From Arthrobacter crusticola (GTDB taxonomy: Bacteria; Actinomycetota; Actinomycetes; Actinomycetales; Micrococcaceae): a stretch of 64,000 bases of DNA. The stretch's first letter is position 1. Every line of letters starts with the position of its first letter. Under the pieces are notes generated by a model. It was given only the letters and a program-made list of their open reading frames with translations. It searched no databases and was not told where the DNA came from. The stretch is from assembly GCF_004357995.1 (NCBI RefSeq), contig NZ_SMTK01000001.1, positions 186,001 through 250,000 on the forward strand, given 5' to 3'. The translations under genes were made by a program, and so were the position numbers. Below, piece after piece: positions 25,003-33,099 of the stretch.

Positions 25003-26789
25003 GACAATTGGGTGCCGGCGGACCTCAACGATGGACAATCGGCTTCAGCTCCGGTCTAGACGGATGGAACACGAATGAAGCGTTGGTGCAGGGTTCGCTC
25101 AAACTATTCACCCACCGACGGACCGAGCTCGACTGGAACGATATCCCGTGGTCTGGCGTCGGCAAGGGGGCGATAGACCACCCATCATGGCGGATGTGGC
25201 TGCATTCCCTTAAATGGGTGGACCAGTTGGTAGCTGGGTCCTTGCGCTCAGGCCCGGAGGGGGGATCTTCTTTCCGGGAGCTAGCTGTCAAGGTCGCTCA
25301 GTCGTGGATCGCATGGGATCAGTCACAGGGCGCGAAAACGCTTCCGGCCTGGGACGGTCATGCGAGCGGCCTGCGCCTCACCACGCTGGTGGGGCTGGCG
25401 GAGCTGGTCGACGAGCCCTGGATCCGCAACGCGGTTCGGGCTCATACCATTCATTGTCTGTCAGACGACTTCTTCGACGGACACTGGAACCACGGCGTTG
25501 TCCAATCTATCGGTGGCCTCGCCGGGGCGTTGCTGTTGAACCTCCCAGAGGAAATCAAACGGGCAAGGTCGCGCTTGATGGATAGTTTCTCGGTGATGAT
25601 TGACAGTGAAGGGGCGGTCAATGAGCAAGCGACAGGATACGGGCGTTATGTGGCGCGACTACTCGAAACCGTTGTGAGTCTGTTCGATCAGAATGGATTT
25701 CAGGAGCACATACAGCTGCAAAAGTCACTGGCAAAACTCCGTCAGTTCATCTATCACTCCATCGAGCCCTCTGGAGACTACGTTCAACTAGGAGATAGTT
25801 ACCCGAACGACGAGTCGTCGGGTGAGGGGAAACCTCGGTCCTGGTTTGATTCAGCCGATGACGCTGAGTTCCCGCCTGCAGCTCGGGTTAAGGTGTATCG
25901 CGAGGGATACGTCTTCGGTAGGAGCGGGTGGGGGGAAAGTCGTCCTTTTTCGGACGAGTCCTTTTATTCAGTCCGTTTTGGCCGTGGTCGGGTAATACAT
26001 GGTCACAACGATCACATGAGTGTCACCTGGTACGACCATGGAAGAAATTTGATCATCGACTCAGGTCATTCTGGCTACGCCCCCGGTGTAGTGAGGGACC
26101 ATTTACGGTCGCCTTCAGCGCATAACGTTCTGGAGATAGTCGGTCATCGCCACGATTGGTCGGTGGCGACAAGTCTCACATCCCACCAACAGCGCGAGCA
26201 CTCCTCGTTTTATGAGTTCGAGGACTCGGCCTACGGCGTCAAGCGAACTCGCACTATGCTTGCCGTGGACAAAGGGCCCTTGATCTTCGTCGACCGGGCT
26301 GGACAGAACGGGCGGCAGTACCACTTTCGTCAGCTTTGGCACATCGCGCCCGAGTTTGAGCTTGCTGAATCGTCCCAAGACATGGTGCGTTTTTCCTCCG
26401 CGCGCGGTGATCTTGAATTGGTGTTGATTCGATTTCACGTGACGAGGGAAAACCTCCATGGACACAGCGGAATGAGTTATTGGAGGGGAAACTTGGAGCC
26501 CGTTCAAGGCATCGTCGCTCGCCGTGAGGGCGAGGCGTTGCCAGCGCCGTGCGTAGGGTTCGATGTGAAGGGAGAGCAGGTTTTTCTGCTGACAGCGGCG
26601 GTTGCAGTGCCCGCCGGAGAAGATCTTGGGTGGAGTCTTCGGAGCGACACAGACACGACATGCGTCCTGAGGATCCATGTAGGGCAAGATTCCTTCTCCA
26701 TAGACGTCAATAGAATGACGGGTATGCTGTCGCTGCGATCGCGGCCAGGATTCCCTGCCGATTTGCAACGGAAATGGGACAAGCCTTAG
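24999..26789 (+). CDS. Heparinase II/III-family protein, cytoplasmic type
   Basis: The 596-residue protein has no signal peptide. An alpha-helical toroid covers about residues 30-270 (WDGHASGLRLTTLVGLAEL, HWNHGVVQSIGG, NEQATGYGRYVARLLE), with the beta-sandwich domain after it. The H-x-H-x-D-x-x-S motif is IHGHNDHMSVTWYDHGRN at about residue 335, followed by LIIDSG. These features match heparinase II/III-like lyases that cleave uronic-acid-containing glycans by beta-elimination. The GTG at 24999 overlaps the glycosyltransferase stop (GTGA), so it is co-expressed with synthesis genes. An editing or turnover role is therefore more likely than nutrition; that is inference. The gene is followed by a convergent wecB. 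Confidence 0.75.
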   Translation: MRQLGAGGPQRWTIGFSSGLDGWNTNEALVQGSLKLFTHRRTELDWNDIPWSGVGKGAIDHPSWRMWLHSLKWVDQLVAGSLRSGPEGGSSFRELAVKVAQSWIAWDQSQGAKTLPAWDGHASGLRLTTLVGLAELVDEPWIRNAVRAHTIHCLSDDFFDGHWNHGVVQSIGGLAGALLLNLPEEIKRARSRLMDSFSVMIDSEGAVNEQATGYGRYVARLLETVVSLFDQNGFQEHIQLQKSLAKLRQFIYHSIEPSGDYVQLGDSYPNDESSGEGKPRSWFDSADDAEFPPAARVKVYREGYVFGRSGWGESRPFSDESFYSVRFGRGRVIHGHNDHMSVTWYDHGRNLIIDSGHSGYAPGVVRDHLRSPSAHNVLEIVGHRHDWSVATSLTSHQQREHSSFYEFEDSAYGVKRTRTMLAVDKGPLIFVDRAGQNGRQYHFRQLWHIAPEFELAESSQDMVRFSSARGDLELVLIRFHVTRENLHGHSGMSYWRGNLEPVQGIVARREGEALPAPCVGFDVKGEQVFLLTAAVAVPAGEDLGWSLRSDTDTTCVLRIHVGQDSFSIDVNRMTGMLSLRSRPGFPADLQRKWDKP

Positions 26790-27137
26790 AAGATTTTTGG
26801 GGTCGCAATGGATGGGTCGGCGTTTCAGAGAAGGACGAAGCAATTGCGCCCGGTCGTGGACAGAACTGGCTCTCGCCGATTGTCTCAATGCGGCTGGGGC
26901 GAGGAAGTGCCATGATCCCCTGCGGCAGTCGCCTCGAGTCGGGCGAGGGCTCAGCCGACCCAAATATTGATGGAGCAGGACGGACGGTGGCCCGGGGGTA
27001 GCAGTGTCCACAGTGGATGCTCGGCTACACATACCTGGTCCCCTGAGCTGAATGGGAGCGCTTGTGTGATCGCTTCAGCGTGTGCAGCGCGTTGAGGCAG
27101 CCCGGTGCGCGCTACCGGGAGCCACCTCCTCGTTGAC
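26790..27137. other. 348-base convergent intergenic region
   Basis: No gene is supported here; a 75-codon frame ending near 27001 has no ribosome site or family features. A CCCGGT/ACCGGG hairpin at 27101-27119 lies just past the wecB stop and might end that transcript weakly. Confidence 0.5.
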
Positions 27138-28307
27138 CTATACGACCGCTGCGGGGACTTGCTGTGGGACTTCGAACTCACTGATCCGAACGCCGCATCC
27201 AAGCAGCTCTGCGATCGCATGCGTCGTTCGGTCGGCCGCCAGTCCGTCGCCGTACGGGTTAACGGCTTGTGCCATCGAGTCGAAGTGCTCCCGGTCATTT
27301 AGCAGGCGGTCCACCTCCTTGACGATACGGTCTTCATCGGTCCCTATGAGAAGCACGGTGCCAGCGAGCACCGCCTCGGGGCGCTCGGTGTTGTCGCGCA
27401 TAACGAGCACCGGCTTCCCGAGACTTGGGGCTTCCTCTTGGACCCCGCCGGAGTCGGTGAGCACGAGGTGGGAGATCGACAGAAGCCGGGTGAACTCTCC
27501 GTAGGGTAATGGTTCGATGACCAATACGTTGGGCTTGCCTTCGAGGGCGGGCAACACGGCTTCACGGACGATGGGATTCTTGTGCGCGGGCAAAACAATC
27601 GTCACGCCAGGTTCTGCGTCGGCGATGCGGGCCAGAGCCCGACCGACGCCCTGCATGGCGTTGCCTTGATTCTCCCGGCGGTGCGTCGTCACGAGGAGGA
27701 CACGGTGGCCCGAGGCGGCAAGATTCTCCAGCCGGGGATCCGAGAATGCCACCTCCTTTTGGGCGGTTTCAAGCAGGGCATCGATCACGGTGTTGCCGGT
27801 AACCACAATGTCCTCCTCCGCAATGTTTTCCGCGAGCAGGTTCGCCTTGCTCGTTGAGGTTGGAGCCAGGTGGAGGCTTGCGATTTGGGAGGTGAGCTTG
27901 CGGTTCGCCTCCTCCGGGAAGGGGGAAAGGGGATTGCCTGACCGCAGGCCTGCTTCGACATGGACCACCGGGATGCCGTGGTAGAACGCGGCGATGGCCG
28001 CGGCGGTGGAAGTCGTTGTGTCGCCCTGCACAATCACAGCGTCAGGTTTGTCAGTCTTGAAAAGCCGGTCCAGCCCGTCGATGGTCCGGGTCATGATTGC
28101 ACTCAGCGACTGACCCGGCTTAAGGATATTTAGGTCGTGATCGGGAACAATCCCGAAAAGGTCGTTCACTTGGTCCAGCATCGCCCGATGCTGTCCGGTA
28201 ACCGTCACGACGCAGGCAAACTGGTCGGATTCCTTGAGGGCGGCGACGATGGGTGCCATCTTAATGGCTTCGGGCCTGGTCCCGTAGATGGGCATGATGG
28301 TGGGCAA
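27138..28307 (-). CDS. wecB: UDP-N-acetylglucosamine 2-epimerase (non-hydrolysing)
   Basis: The 389-residue enzyme interconverts UDP-GlcNAc and UDP-ManNAc, supplying the substrate of the WecC dehydrogenase at 13012. Signatures are GTRPEAIKMAPIV at the N-terminus, GDTTTS, HVEAGLRSG, TTHRRENQG, PAHKNP and LTDSGGVQEEAPSLGKPVLVMRDNTERPE. I chose the TTG at 28307 (product begins MPTIMPIYGTRPE) because AGGGG stands 6 bases before it; an extension to 28367 adds residues not typical of the family. The gene is on the opposite strand to the main cluster, transcribed with the small membrane protein gene upstream of it. Confidence 0.93.
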   Translation of the reverse strand: MPTIMPIYGTRPEAIKMAPIVAALKESDQFACVVTVTGQHRAMLDQVNDLFGIVPDHDLNILKPGQSLSAIMTRTIDGLDRLFKTDKPDAVIVQGDTTTSTAAAIAAFYHGIPVVHVEAGLRSGNPLSPFPEEANRKLTSQIASLHLAPTSTSKANLLAENIAEEDIVVTGNTVIDALLETAQKEVAFSDPRLENLAASGHRVLLVTTHRRENQGNAMQGVGRALARIADAEPGVTIVLPAHKNPIVREAVLPALEGKPNVLVIEPLPYGEFTRLLSISHLVLTDSGGVQEEAPSLGKPVLVMRDNTERPEAVLAGTVLLIGTDEDRIVKEVDRLLNDREHFDSMAQAVNPYGDGLAADRTTHAIAELLGCGVRISEFEVPQQVPAAVV

Positions 28308-28344
28308 GCGGATCCCCTGACTGCTTAGAAGTTGCGGGATAAGA

Positions 28345-28587
28345 CTATCCCACCAGAACCAGCGCAAGGATCAAACCCGGAACCACAAGAGAAACGAAAG
28401 TAACAACAGCGGCAGCAACAAGTTTTTTAACTTTGAGCCGCTGAGCCGATTTCAGCGGGGTCAGACGCGCTTGTGGTGTCCGTCGCTCGGCGTTTCGCCG
28501 GCGCTGAGGCATGGAGGCCCTTGTCCTCGAACGCCGCATATGCCGAGCCGCAGGCAGGAATGAATGCCCTGATTCTTCGTTCGTCAT
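28345..28587 (-). CDS. Small single-pass membrane protein upstream of wecB
   Basis: The 80-residue protein is strongly basic over residues 15-55 (about a dozen Arg, a few Lys) and ends in one hydrophobic helix, KKLVAAAVVTFVSLVVPGLI with about 7 more residues. The ATG at 28587 is preceded by AAGAGG. The stop is 37 bases before wecB on the same strand, so the two are probably co-transcribed. The C-terminal anchor with a basic cytoplasmic tail could recruit wecB or bind acidic lipid-linked polymer, but no family was recognised. It could also be a chance frame. Confidence 0.5.
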   Translation of the reverse strand: MTNEESGHSFLPAARHMRRSRTRASMPQRRRNAERRTPQARLTPLKSAQRLKVKKLVAAAVVTFVSLVVPGLILALVLVG

Positions 28588-28801
28588 GACTACGCCTCTT
28601 TCGCGCCGACACTACCGTCCTGATCGACGGCATGGTGCGGTCGTACGGCCCGCTGCAGGCGCCTAATTGCTCGCGTCAACGCCTTGGGATTCGGCATAAA
28701 CTATATCGCCTTGTAACGAAGGTACATACACTGGGTGCAACTCCAATAAATCCACTTTGGGGTGCCGGCGCTGGGGTCGGCTGAAGCTGGGGGTTTGTAT
28801 C

Positions 28802-31081
28802 GTGTCTCGGAATTTTCGTTTGGGCCCCGTCGTCGTGGCCATTGGCTTGTTGTGCACCGGCCTCCCCGCCATTGTGGTCCCGCCCGCGGTGGCCCAGGTG
28901 CAGGTGAACTCTGTCATCGCTGGGACACTGAGCGAGCAGCGGGCCGTTCTGCGCTCCAGGATTACGGCGGCCAAAGCTCACTATGTGGAGTCACGCAACT
29001 TCATTTCGCTTCTGCCACGGGCCAATGGTTTGATTGTGAAAGATGCGATTGCCGCCGGAACCATCTCGCTCCAGAAAGCGGCAGATCTCGTTACTGCCGC
29101 GAACACCCAGACAGCTATGACGGCCGCTACGGTCGCGGTTGACAACGAGAAGCTTCGCGCCAGCACCGTTCTCGTCAGCGCGCGCCAGCTCAAGACGCTG
29201 TACGACCTCCGTGCCGTTCAGCAATCGGTTGCAAAGAATGCCCTTGTGGGGTCGCTGAACGGCTCGGTTACCCAGGCGGCTTATCAGTCCGCCAAGACGC
29301 GCGCTGCAGCCTTCACCACGCTCCTTGCCGCGGATTCCGCGAACCAGCTGGCAGTGATTGGAAAAGTCGCTAGGCCCCACACTCTCAAGTCGCCCGCGTG
29401 GAAAACCGCTTTGGAAACGGGATCTGCCACCATTCCTTCGGCCGCAGGGTGGGTTGGGTTCCCCGGAGGATGCGCGTTGCCCGCGGCAAGCTCCACTTTT
29501 GCCCCGAAGCTTCCAGCCGCAGGGCCCGGCGTTATCACTAACGGGGCAATGGTAGCGGCAACGAATGCACGAGGGGCCACGGACTCTATGCTGGCACCCA
29601 TCCACCAACAGATGCTCCGGTCCGCTTCTGCGCAGGCAACCGAAGTCCTCACCCTTGATCAACTGCGGGCAGGCTACGCGCCCCGGGTCGCCAGACTGGG
29701 ATACGGCTGGCTGCAGGCGAACAATGCTCAGGCGGGCGCAGCACTGAGATCCGATGCAAAAAAGGTTATTGAGGGTGGACCGGAGTCCATGAGCACGCTC
29801 AACTCCTCCCATCTCCTGCTGGCTGCGGGAACTGCGGCCGACTGGTCCTCGGCCACGGGCCTCGAGGAGTCGGTATTGATCCGCTGGATCGGTCCCCATA
29901 CCTGCCTGCATGCCGACAAGGAGAACTTCGTCGACGCAGCCACAAATATCGCTGCAATCCACAACACCGCGACCTTCGTGGCCTCGGCTGTCTTTTTGGA
30001 AAAGTCACCCGTGCAGGCAGCAGCTCTTGCACGTGAGTCCCTCGTATCCATTCAGCCGGCGCTGCGGATGATTACCACCGACGGAGGTACACAGGAGGGG
30101 CCGGGGTACTGGACCTATCAGAGCCGGGCCCTGGCCACCCTCTACTCGACCCTTCCCAATGCCTACGCCACCCCGCCTATGGCCATGCCGTCCCCGGCGA
30201 AGATGTCCAACTACGTCTTGAACAGCACCGGGCCCGATAATCTCCCCGTACCCTTCGCCGACGCTGATCCGAACCCCCTTAGTCCGCTGATGCCGGCGTG
30301 GGACGCGTACGCACGCAAGGCCCCAGCAGTCGCTGCGTGGGTCGCCAGGGAACTGAAGGCAAAACCCGACGCACACCTCATGTGGTGGTGGACCCCGTCG
30401 ACGTCCGTCCCTGCGAAGGTCTCGAGCCTGTATCCACAGACAGGCCTCGCTGCACTTCATCTGCCCGGCGGAACAGCCACCCTCAAGGGGGGGGACAACG
30501 CCGCCAACCACGCGCACCTTGACCTGGGCAGTGTCTCCTTCTACCGGCGCGGTGTGCAGTGGTCGGTAGACCCGGGAGGGGAAAAGGGCAGTCCGCCGGG
30601 TTACTACAGTGAGCCCACCCGCTGGAACTACTGGAAGACCAAAACCGCTTCCCACTCCACGTTGATGATCGGGGCGAATAACCAGCCGCGCAGCGCAAAG
30701 GCGGCGACAACGCTGGTCAACGCGACCACCGCATCCGTCAACCTGGTCGGTGCCCTTCCGGGGACGACGTCGGCCTCCAGAACCGTCGTCCACGGCAGCA
30801 CCAGCATGGCGATCAAGGACGTTGTTCGTTCGGATTCCGCCCTGCCCCTGACCTGGCAGTGGGTGACGGATGCCGCGGTGAGCATCAACCCGGACACCAA
30901 ACGGGTGGTCCTGAGGAAAAACGGCCAGACCGCCTACATTCGCTTCGAGGGAGTTCCGGCGGGTGCGGTGCTCACTGCCGCACCGGCTCCGGAAACGTCA
31001 AGTACTGGGGCCGTGCTGACAGTGGTGAAGCTGTCGATGCCGAACGTCACCAGCCTGAACCTCACCTCGATCGTCTGGTAG
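28802..31081 (+). CDS. Secreted heparinase II/III-family polysaccharide lyase
   Basis: The 759-residue exported protein has a signal peptide at 1-31 (RNFRLGPVVVAIGLLCTGLP ... VAQ), an Ala-rich helical segment at about 32-200 (possibly wall-associating), a toroid-like region from about 240 to 530 and a C-terminal beta-sandwich. The H-x-H-x-D-x-x-S motif is NHAHLDLGSVSFYRRGVQW, near residue 567, followed by SVDPGGE. It is the only one of the three lyase-type proteins here with an export signal, so it would act on polymer already outside the cell. The GTG at 28802 (GGGGG 8 bases before) is preferred to a TTG at 28757, which would put 15 extra residues before the signal peptide. Confidence 0.78.
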   Translation: MSRNFRLGPVVVAIGLLCTGLPAIVVPPAVAQVQVNSVIAGTLSEQRAVLRSRITAAKAHYVESRNFISLLPRANGLIVKDAIAAGTISLQKAADLVTAANTQTAMTAATVAVDNEKLRASTVLVSARQLKTLYDLRAVQQSVAKNALVGSLNGSVTQAAYQSAKTRAAAFTTLLAADSANQLAVIGKVARPHTLKSPAWKTALETGSATIPSAAGWVGFPGGCALPAASSTFAPKLPAAGPGVITNGAMVAATNARGATDSMLAPIHQQMLRSASAQATEVLTLDQLRAGYAPRVARLGYGWLQANNAQAGAALRSDAKKVIEGGPESMSTLNSSHLLLAAGTAADWSSATGLEESVLIRWIGPHTCLHADKENFVDAATNIAAIHNTATFVASAVFLEKSPVQAAALARESLVSIQPALRMITTDGGTQEGPGYWTYQSRALATLYSTLPNAYATPPMAMPSPAKMSNYVLNSTGPDNLPVPFADADPNPLSPLMPAWDAYARKAPAVAAWVARELKAKPDAHLMWWWTPSTSVPAKVSSLYPQTGLAALHLPGGTATLKGGDNAANHAHLDLGSVSFYRRGVQWSVDPGGEKGSPPGYYSEPTRWNYWKTKTASHSTLMIGANNQPRSAKAATTLVNATTASVNLVGALPGTTSASRTVVHGSTSMAIKDVVRSDSALPLTWQWVTDAAVSINPDTKRVVLRKNGQTAYIRFEGVPAGAVLTAAPAPETSSTGAVLTVVKLSMPNVTSLNLTSIVW

Positions 31082-31121
31082 AGACTGCGGGAACGTCACC
31101 GTCACCCATTACGGTGGAACA

Positions 31122-32114
31122 GTGCCACTTACAGTCCGAGACCTGAGCGAATCAGCGCTGCTTGAGCGCATCTTCCCGCGCCTCGCACGGGCGGAAGCAG
31201 CGGTGGTCGGCCGCGGCGATGACGCGGCCGTGCTCGCCGCCCCCGACGGACGCACAGTGATCTCCATCGACACTTTGGTCCAGGACAAGGACTTTCGGCT
31301 GCTGCGCGAAAACGGCTTCGCGACGACCGGGTACGACGTCGGCTGGAAATGCGCCGCCCAGAACCTCAGCGACATCAACGCCATGGGCGCCCGGGCCACG
31401 TCCCTGCTCGTCAGCCTCACCCTGCCCGGCGAAACTCCGGTGGAGTGGGTCGAGGCCCTCGCCGACGGCCTCACCGATGCGATTGAGCAGCTTGGGGCCA
31501 CGGGCTGCGGCGTGATCGGCGGCGACCTGGGCGGCGGCACCGAAATCGTGGTGACGGCAGCGGTGACCGGCACACTGGAGGGCCGCGCCCCGGTCCTGCG
31601 CTCGGGCGCCCGACCCGGCGACGTCGTCGCGCTCGCGGGGACCGCAGGCCGGGCCGCCGCCGGCCTTGCCCTGCTTGAATCGGGAACCGACATCGAAGAC
31701 CTTGGCGAGGAGGAGCTCGGCCTCATCGCTACCCAGTGCCGCCCCGAGCCGCCCCTGGAGGCCGGACCCGAGGCCGCGCGGGCGGGTGCCCGCGCCATGC
31801 TCGACATTTCCGACGGTCTCATCCGCGACGCCGGCCGGATCGCCACGGCCAGTTCCGTCGCCATCGACTTCGACCCGGAGGCGCTGAGTGAGCTCGCCAG
31901 GCCCCTCCGGACAGCGGGGCGCCTGCTCGGAAAAAGTCCCCTGGAGTGGGTGCTTGGGGGAGGCGAGGATCACGGCCTGCTCGCGGTCTTCGGCCCGGAA
32001 ATTACGCTTCCTCCCCGTTTTACTGCGGTAGGCTCGGTATCGGCAGGGACGCCCCGTGTGACGGTTGGGTCGCAGGCTCCGGCTTCGATCGGATGGGATC
32101 ACTTTGCACACTAA
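31122..32114 (+). CDS. thiL: Thiamine-monophosphate kinase
   Basis: The 330-residue enzyme phosphorylates thiamine monophosphate to the active cofactor thiamine diphosphate. It is of the AIR-synthase/PurM-like ATP-binding superfamily: VVGRGDDAAVL and IDTLVQDKDF form the Mg2+/ATP site; then DINAMGARA, GVIGGDLGGG, MLDISDGLIRDAG and GGGEDHGLLAVF appear in the expected order. The GTG at 31122 starts the product (MPLTVRDLSE). It opens the thiL-DAK2-recG-rsmD run, in which each gene overlaps or nearly touches the next. Confidence 0.93.
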   Translation: MPLTVRDLSESALLERIFPRLARAEAAVVGRGDDAAVLAAPDGRTVISIDTLVQDKDFRLLRENGFATTGYDVGWKCAAQNLSDINAMGARATSLLVSLTLPGETPVEWVEALADGLTDAIEQLGATGCGVIGGDLGGGTEIVVTAAVTGTLEGRAPVLRSGARPGDVVALAGTAGRAAAGLALLESGTDIEDLGEEELGLIATQCRPEPPLEAGPEAARAGARAMLDISDGLIRDAGRIATASSVAIDFDPEALSELARPLRTAGRLLGKSPLEWVLGGGEDHGLLAVFGPEITLPPRFTAVGSVSAGTPRVTVGSQAPASIGWDHFAH

Positions 32115-33099
32115 GATCACCGCGAACGCGACAGCGATGAAGCGATGGTTAAGCAACGCCGAAGAGTCCCTCGGCAATCACAGCGACCGTCTCAACGCCA
32201 TCAACATCTTCCCGGTCGCAGACGGCGACACCGGCACCAACCTGTACCTCACCGTGTGCGCTGCCGCCCGGGCGGTGCACGACGCCGAGACCACAGACCT
32301 GGGCGAGCTGCTGGCCATTGCAGGCCGGGCCGCCATGGAGGATGCCCGGGGCAACTCGGGGACCCTCATCGCCGTCTTCCTCAGTGCCATCGCCGAGCCG
32401 CTGAAGGGAACCACCCGGCTCACCTCCCGCCTCCTCGCCGCCGCGATGCACCGTGCGCAGATCCGCAGCTGGTCCGCCCTGAGCGACCCCGTACCCGGCA
32501 CGATGCTCTCCGTGCTGGAGGCCGCGGCCCATGGTGCGGCCAAGACGGCAGGCGAGCATGAGACCGACGAGAGCAACCATGCGCTCGCCCTGACCCTGCA
32601 GGCCGCCGTCGAGTGCGCACTCGCAGCCGTGGTCGATACCGAAAGCCAGCTCGGAGCCCTCACCGAGGCGCGCGTGGTCGACGCCGGAGGGGTGGGCTTC
32701 CTGCTCATCCTCGACGCCCTGCGCGCCGCGTCCCTGGGCGAGGAACTGCAGGACGAACTGCTCGATGGACTCCACGGCTACAACATCCAGGCACCCCACA
32801 TCCACCGCGGAGCGGACACTGACGGGGTGGAAATCATGTTCACGATGAACCTCAGCCCGCTCGACGCCGCCACGCTCCGGCTGCACCTCGACGAGCTGGG
32901 CGACTCCGTCATCATGAGCGCCGTCACCGAGGTCGAGGAGGGCTACCGTTGGCGCGTCCATGTGCACGTCGTCGATCCCGAGCCCGCCCTCAAGCTGATC
33001 CACGAGGCCGGGACCCCCGACAACATATCGCTCACCCAGCTCTCATCGTCGGAAGACGACGCCGCCGGAGCGCCGGTCCTTGAGGGCCATGGACAGTAG
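32104..33099 (+). CDS. DAK2-domain protein (FakA/YloV-like, short form)
   Basis: The 331-residue protein carries a DAK2/DhaL-type nucleotide-binding domain at about residues 10-200, with NIFPVADGDTGTNLYLT and MEDARGNSGTL as the Mg-ATP loops and DAGGVGFLLILDAL closing the domain. A shorter C-terminal region (about 230-330) follows. FakA proteins phosphorylate fatty acids bound to FakB, but they are about 550 residues; this short form, common in actinobacteria next to recG, is not biochemically assigned. The start is probably the TTG at 32104 inside the end of thiL; an ATG at 32137 is possible but poorly preceded. Confidence 0.82.
   Translation: MHTKITANATAMKRWLSNAEESLGNHSDRLNAINIFPVADGDTGTNLYLTVCAAARAVHDAETTDLGELLAIAGRAAMEDARGNSGTLIAVFLSAIAEPLKGTTRLTSRLLAAAMHRAQIRSWSALSDPVPGTMLSVLEAAAHGAAKTAGEHETDESNHALALTLQAAVECALAAVVDTESQLGALTEARVVDAGGVGFLLILDALRAASLGEELQDELLDGLHGYNIQAPHIHRGADTDGVEIMFTMNLSPLDAATLRLHLDELGDSVIMSAVTEVEEGYRWRVHVHVVDPEPALKLIHEAGTPDNISLTQLSSSEDDAAGAPVLEGHGQ

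Noticed and set aside
26774-27001. Small plus-strand frame after the second lyase gene
   Set aside because: It begins within the last codons of the lyase gene in another frame, with no ribosome site.
28684-28717. Promoter-like TTGGGA and TATATC before the secreted lyase gene
   Set aside because: Spacing is about 12 bases, too short for a sigma-70-type promoter; no better pair was found.
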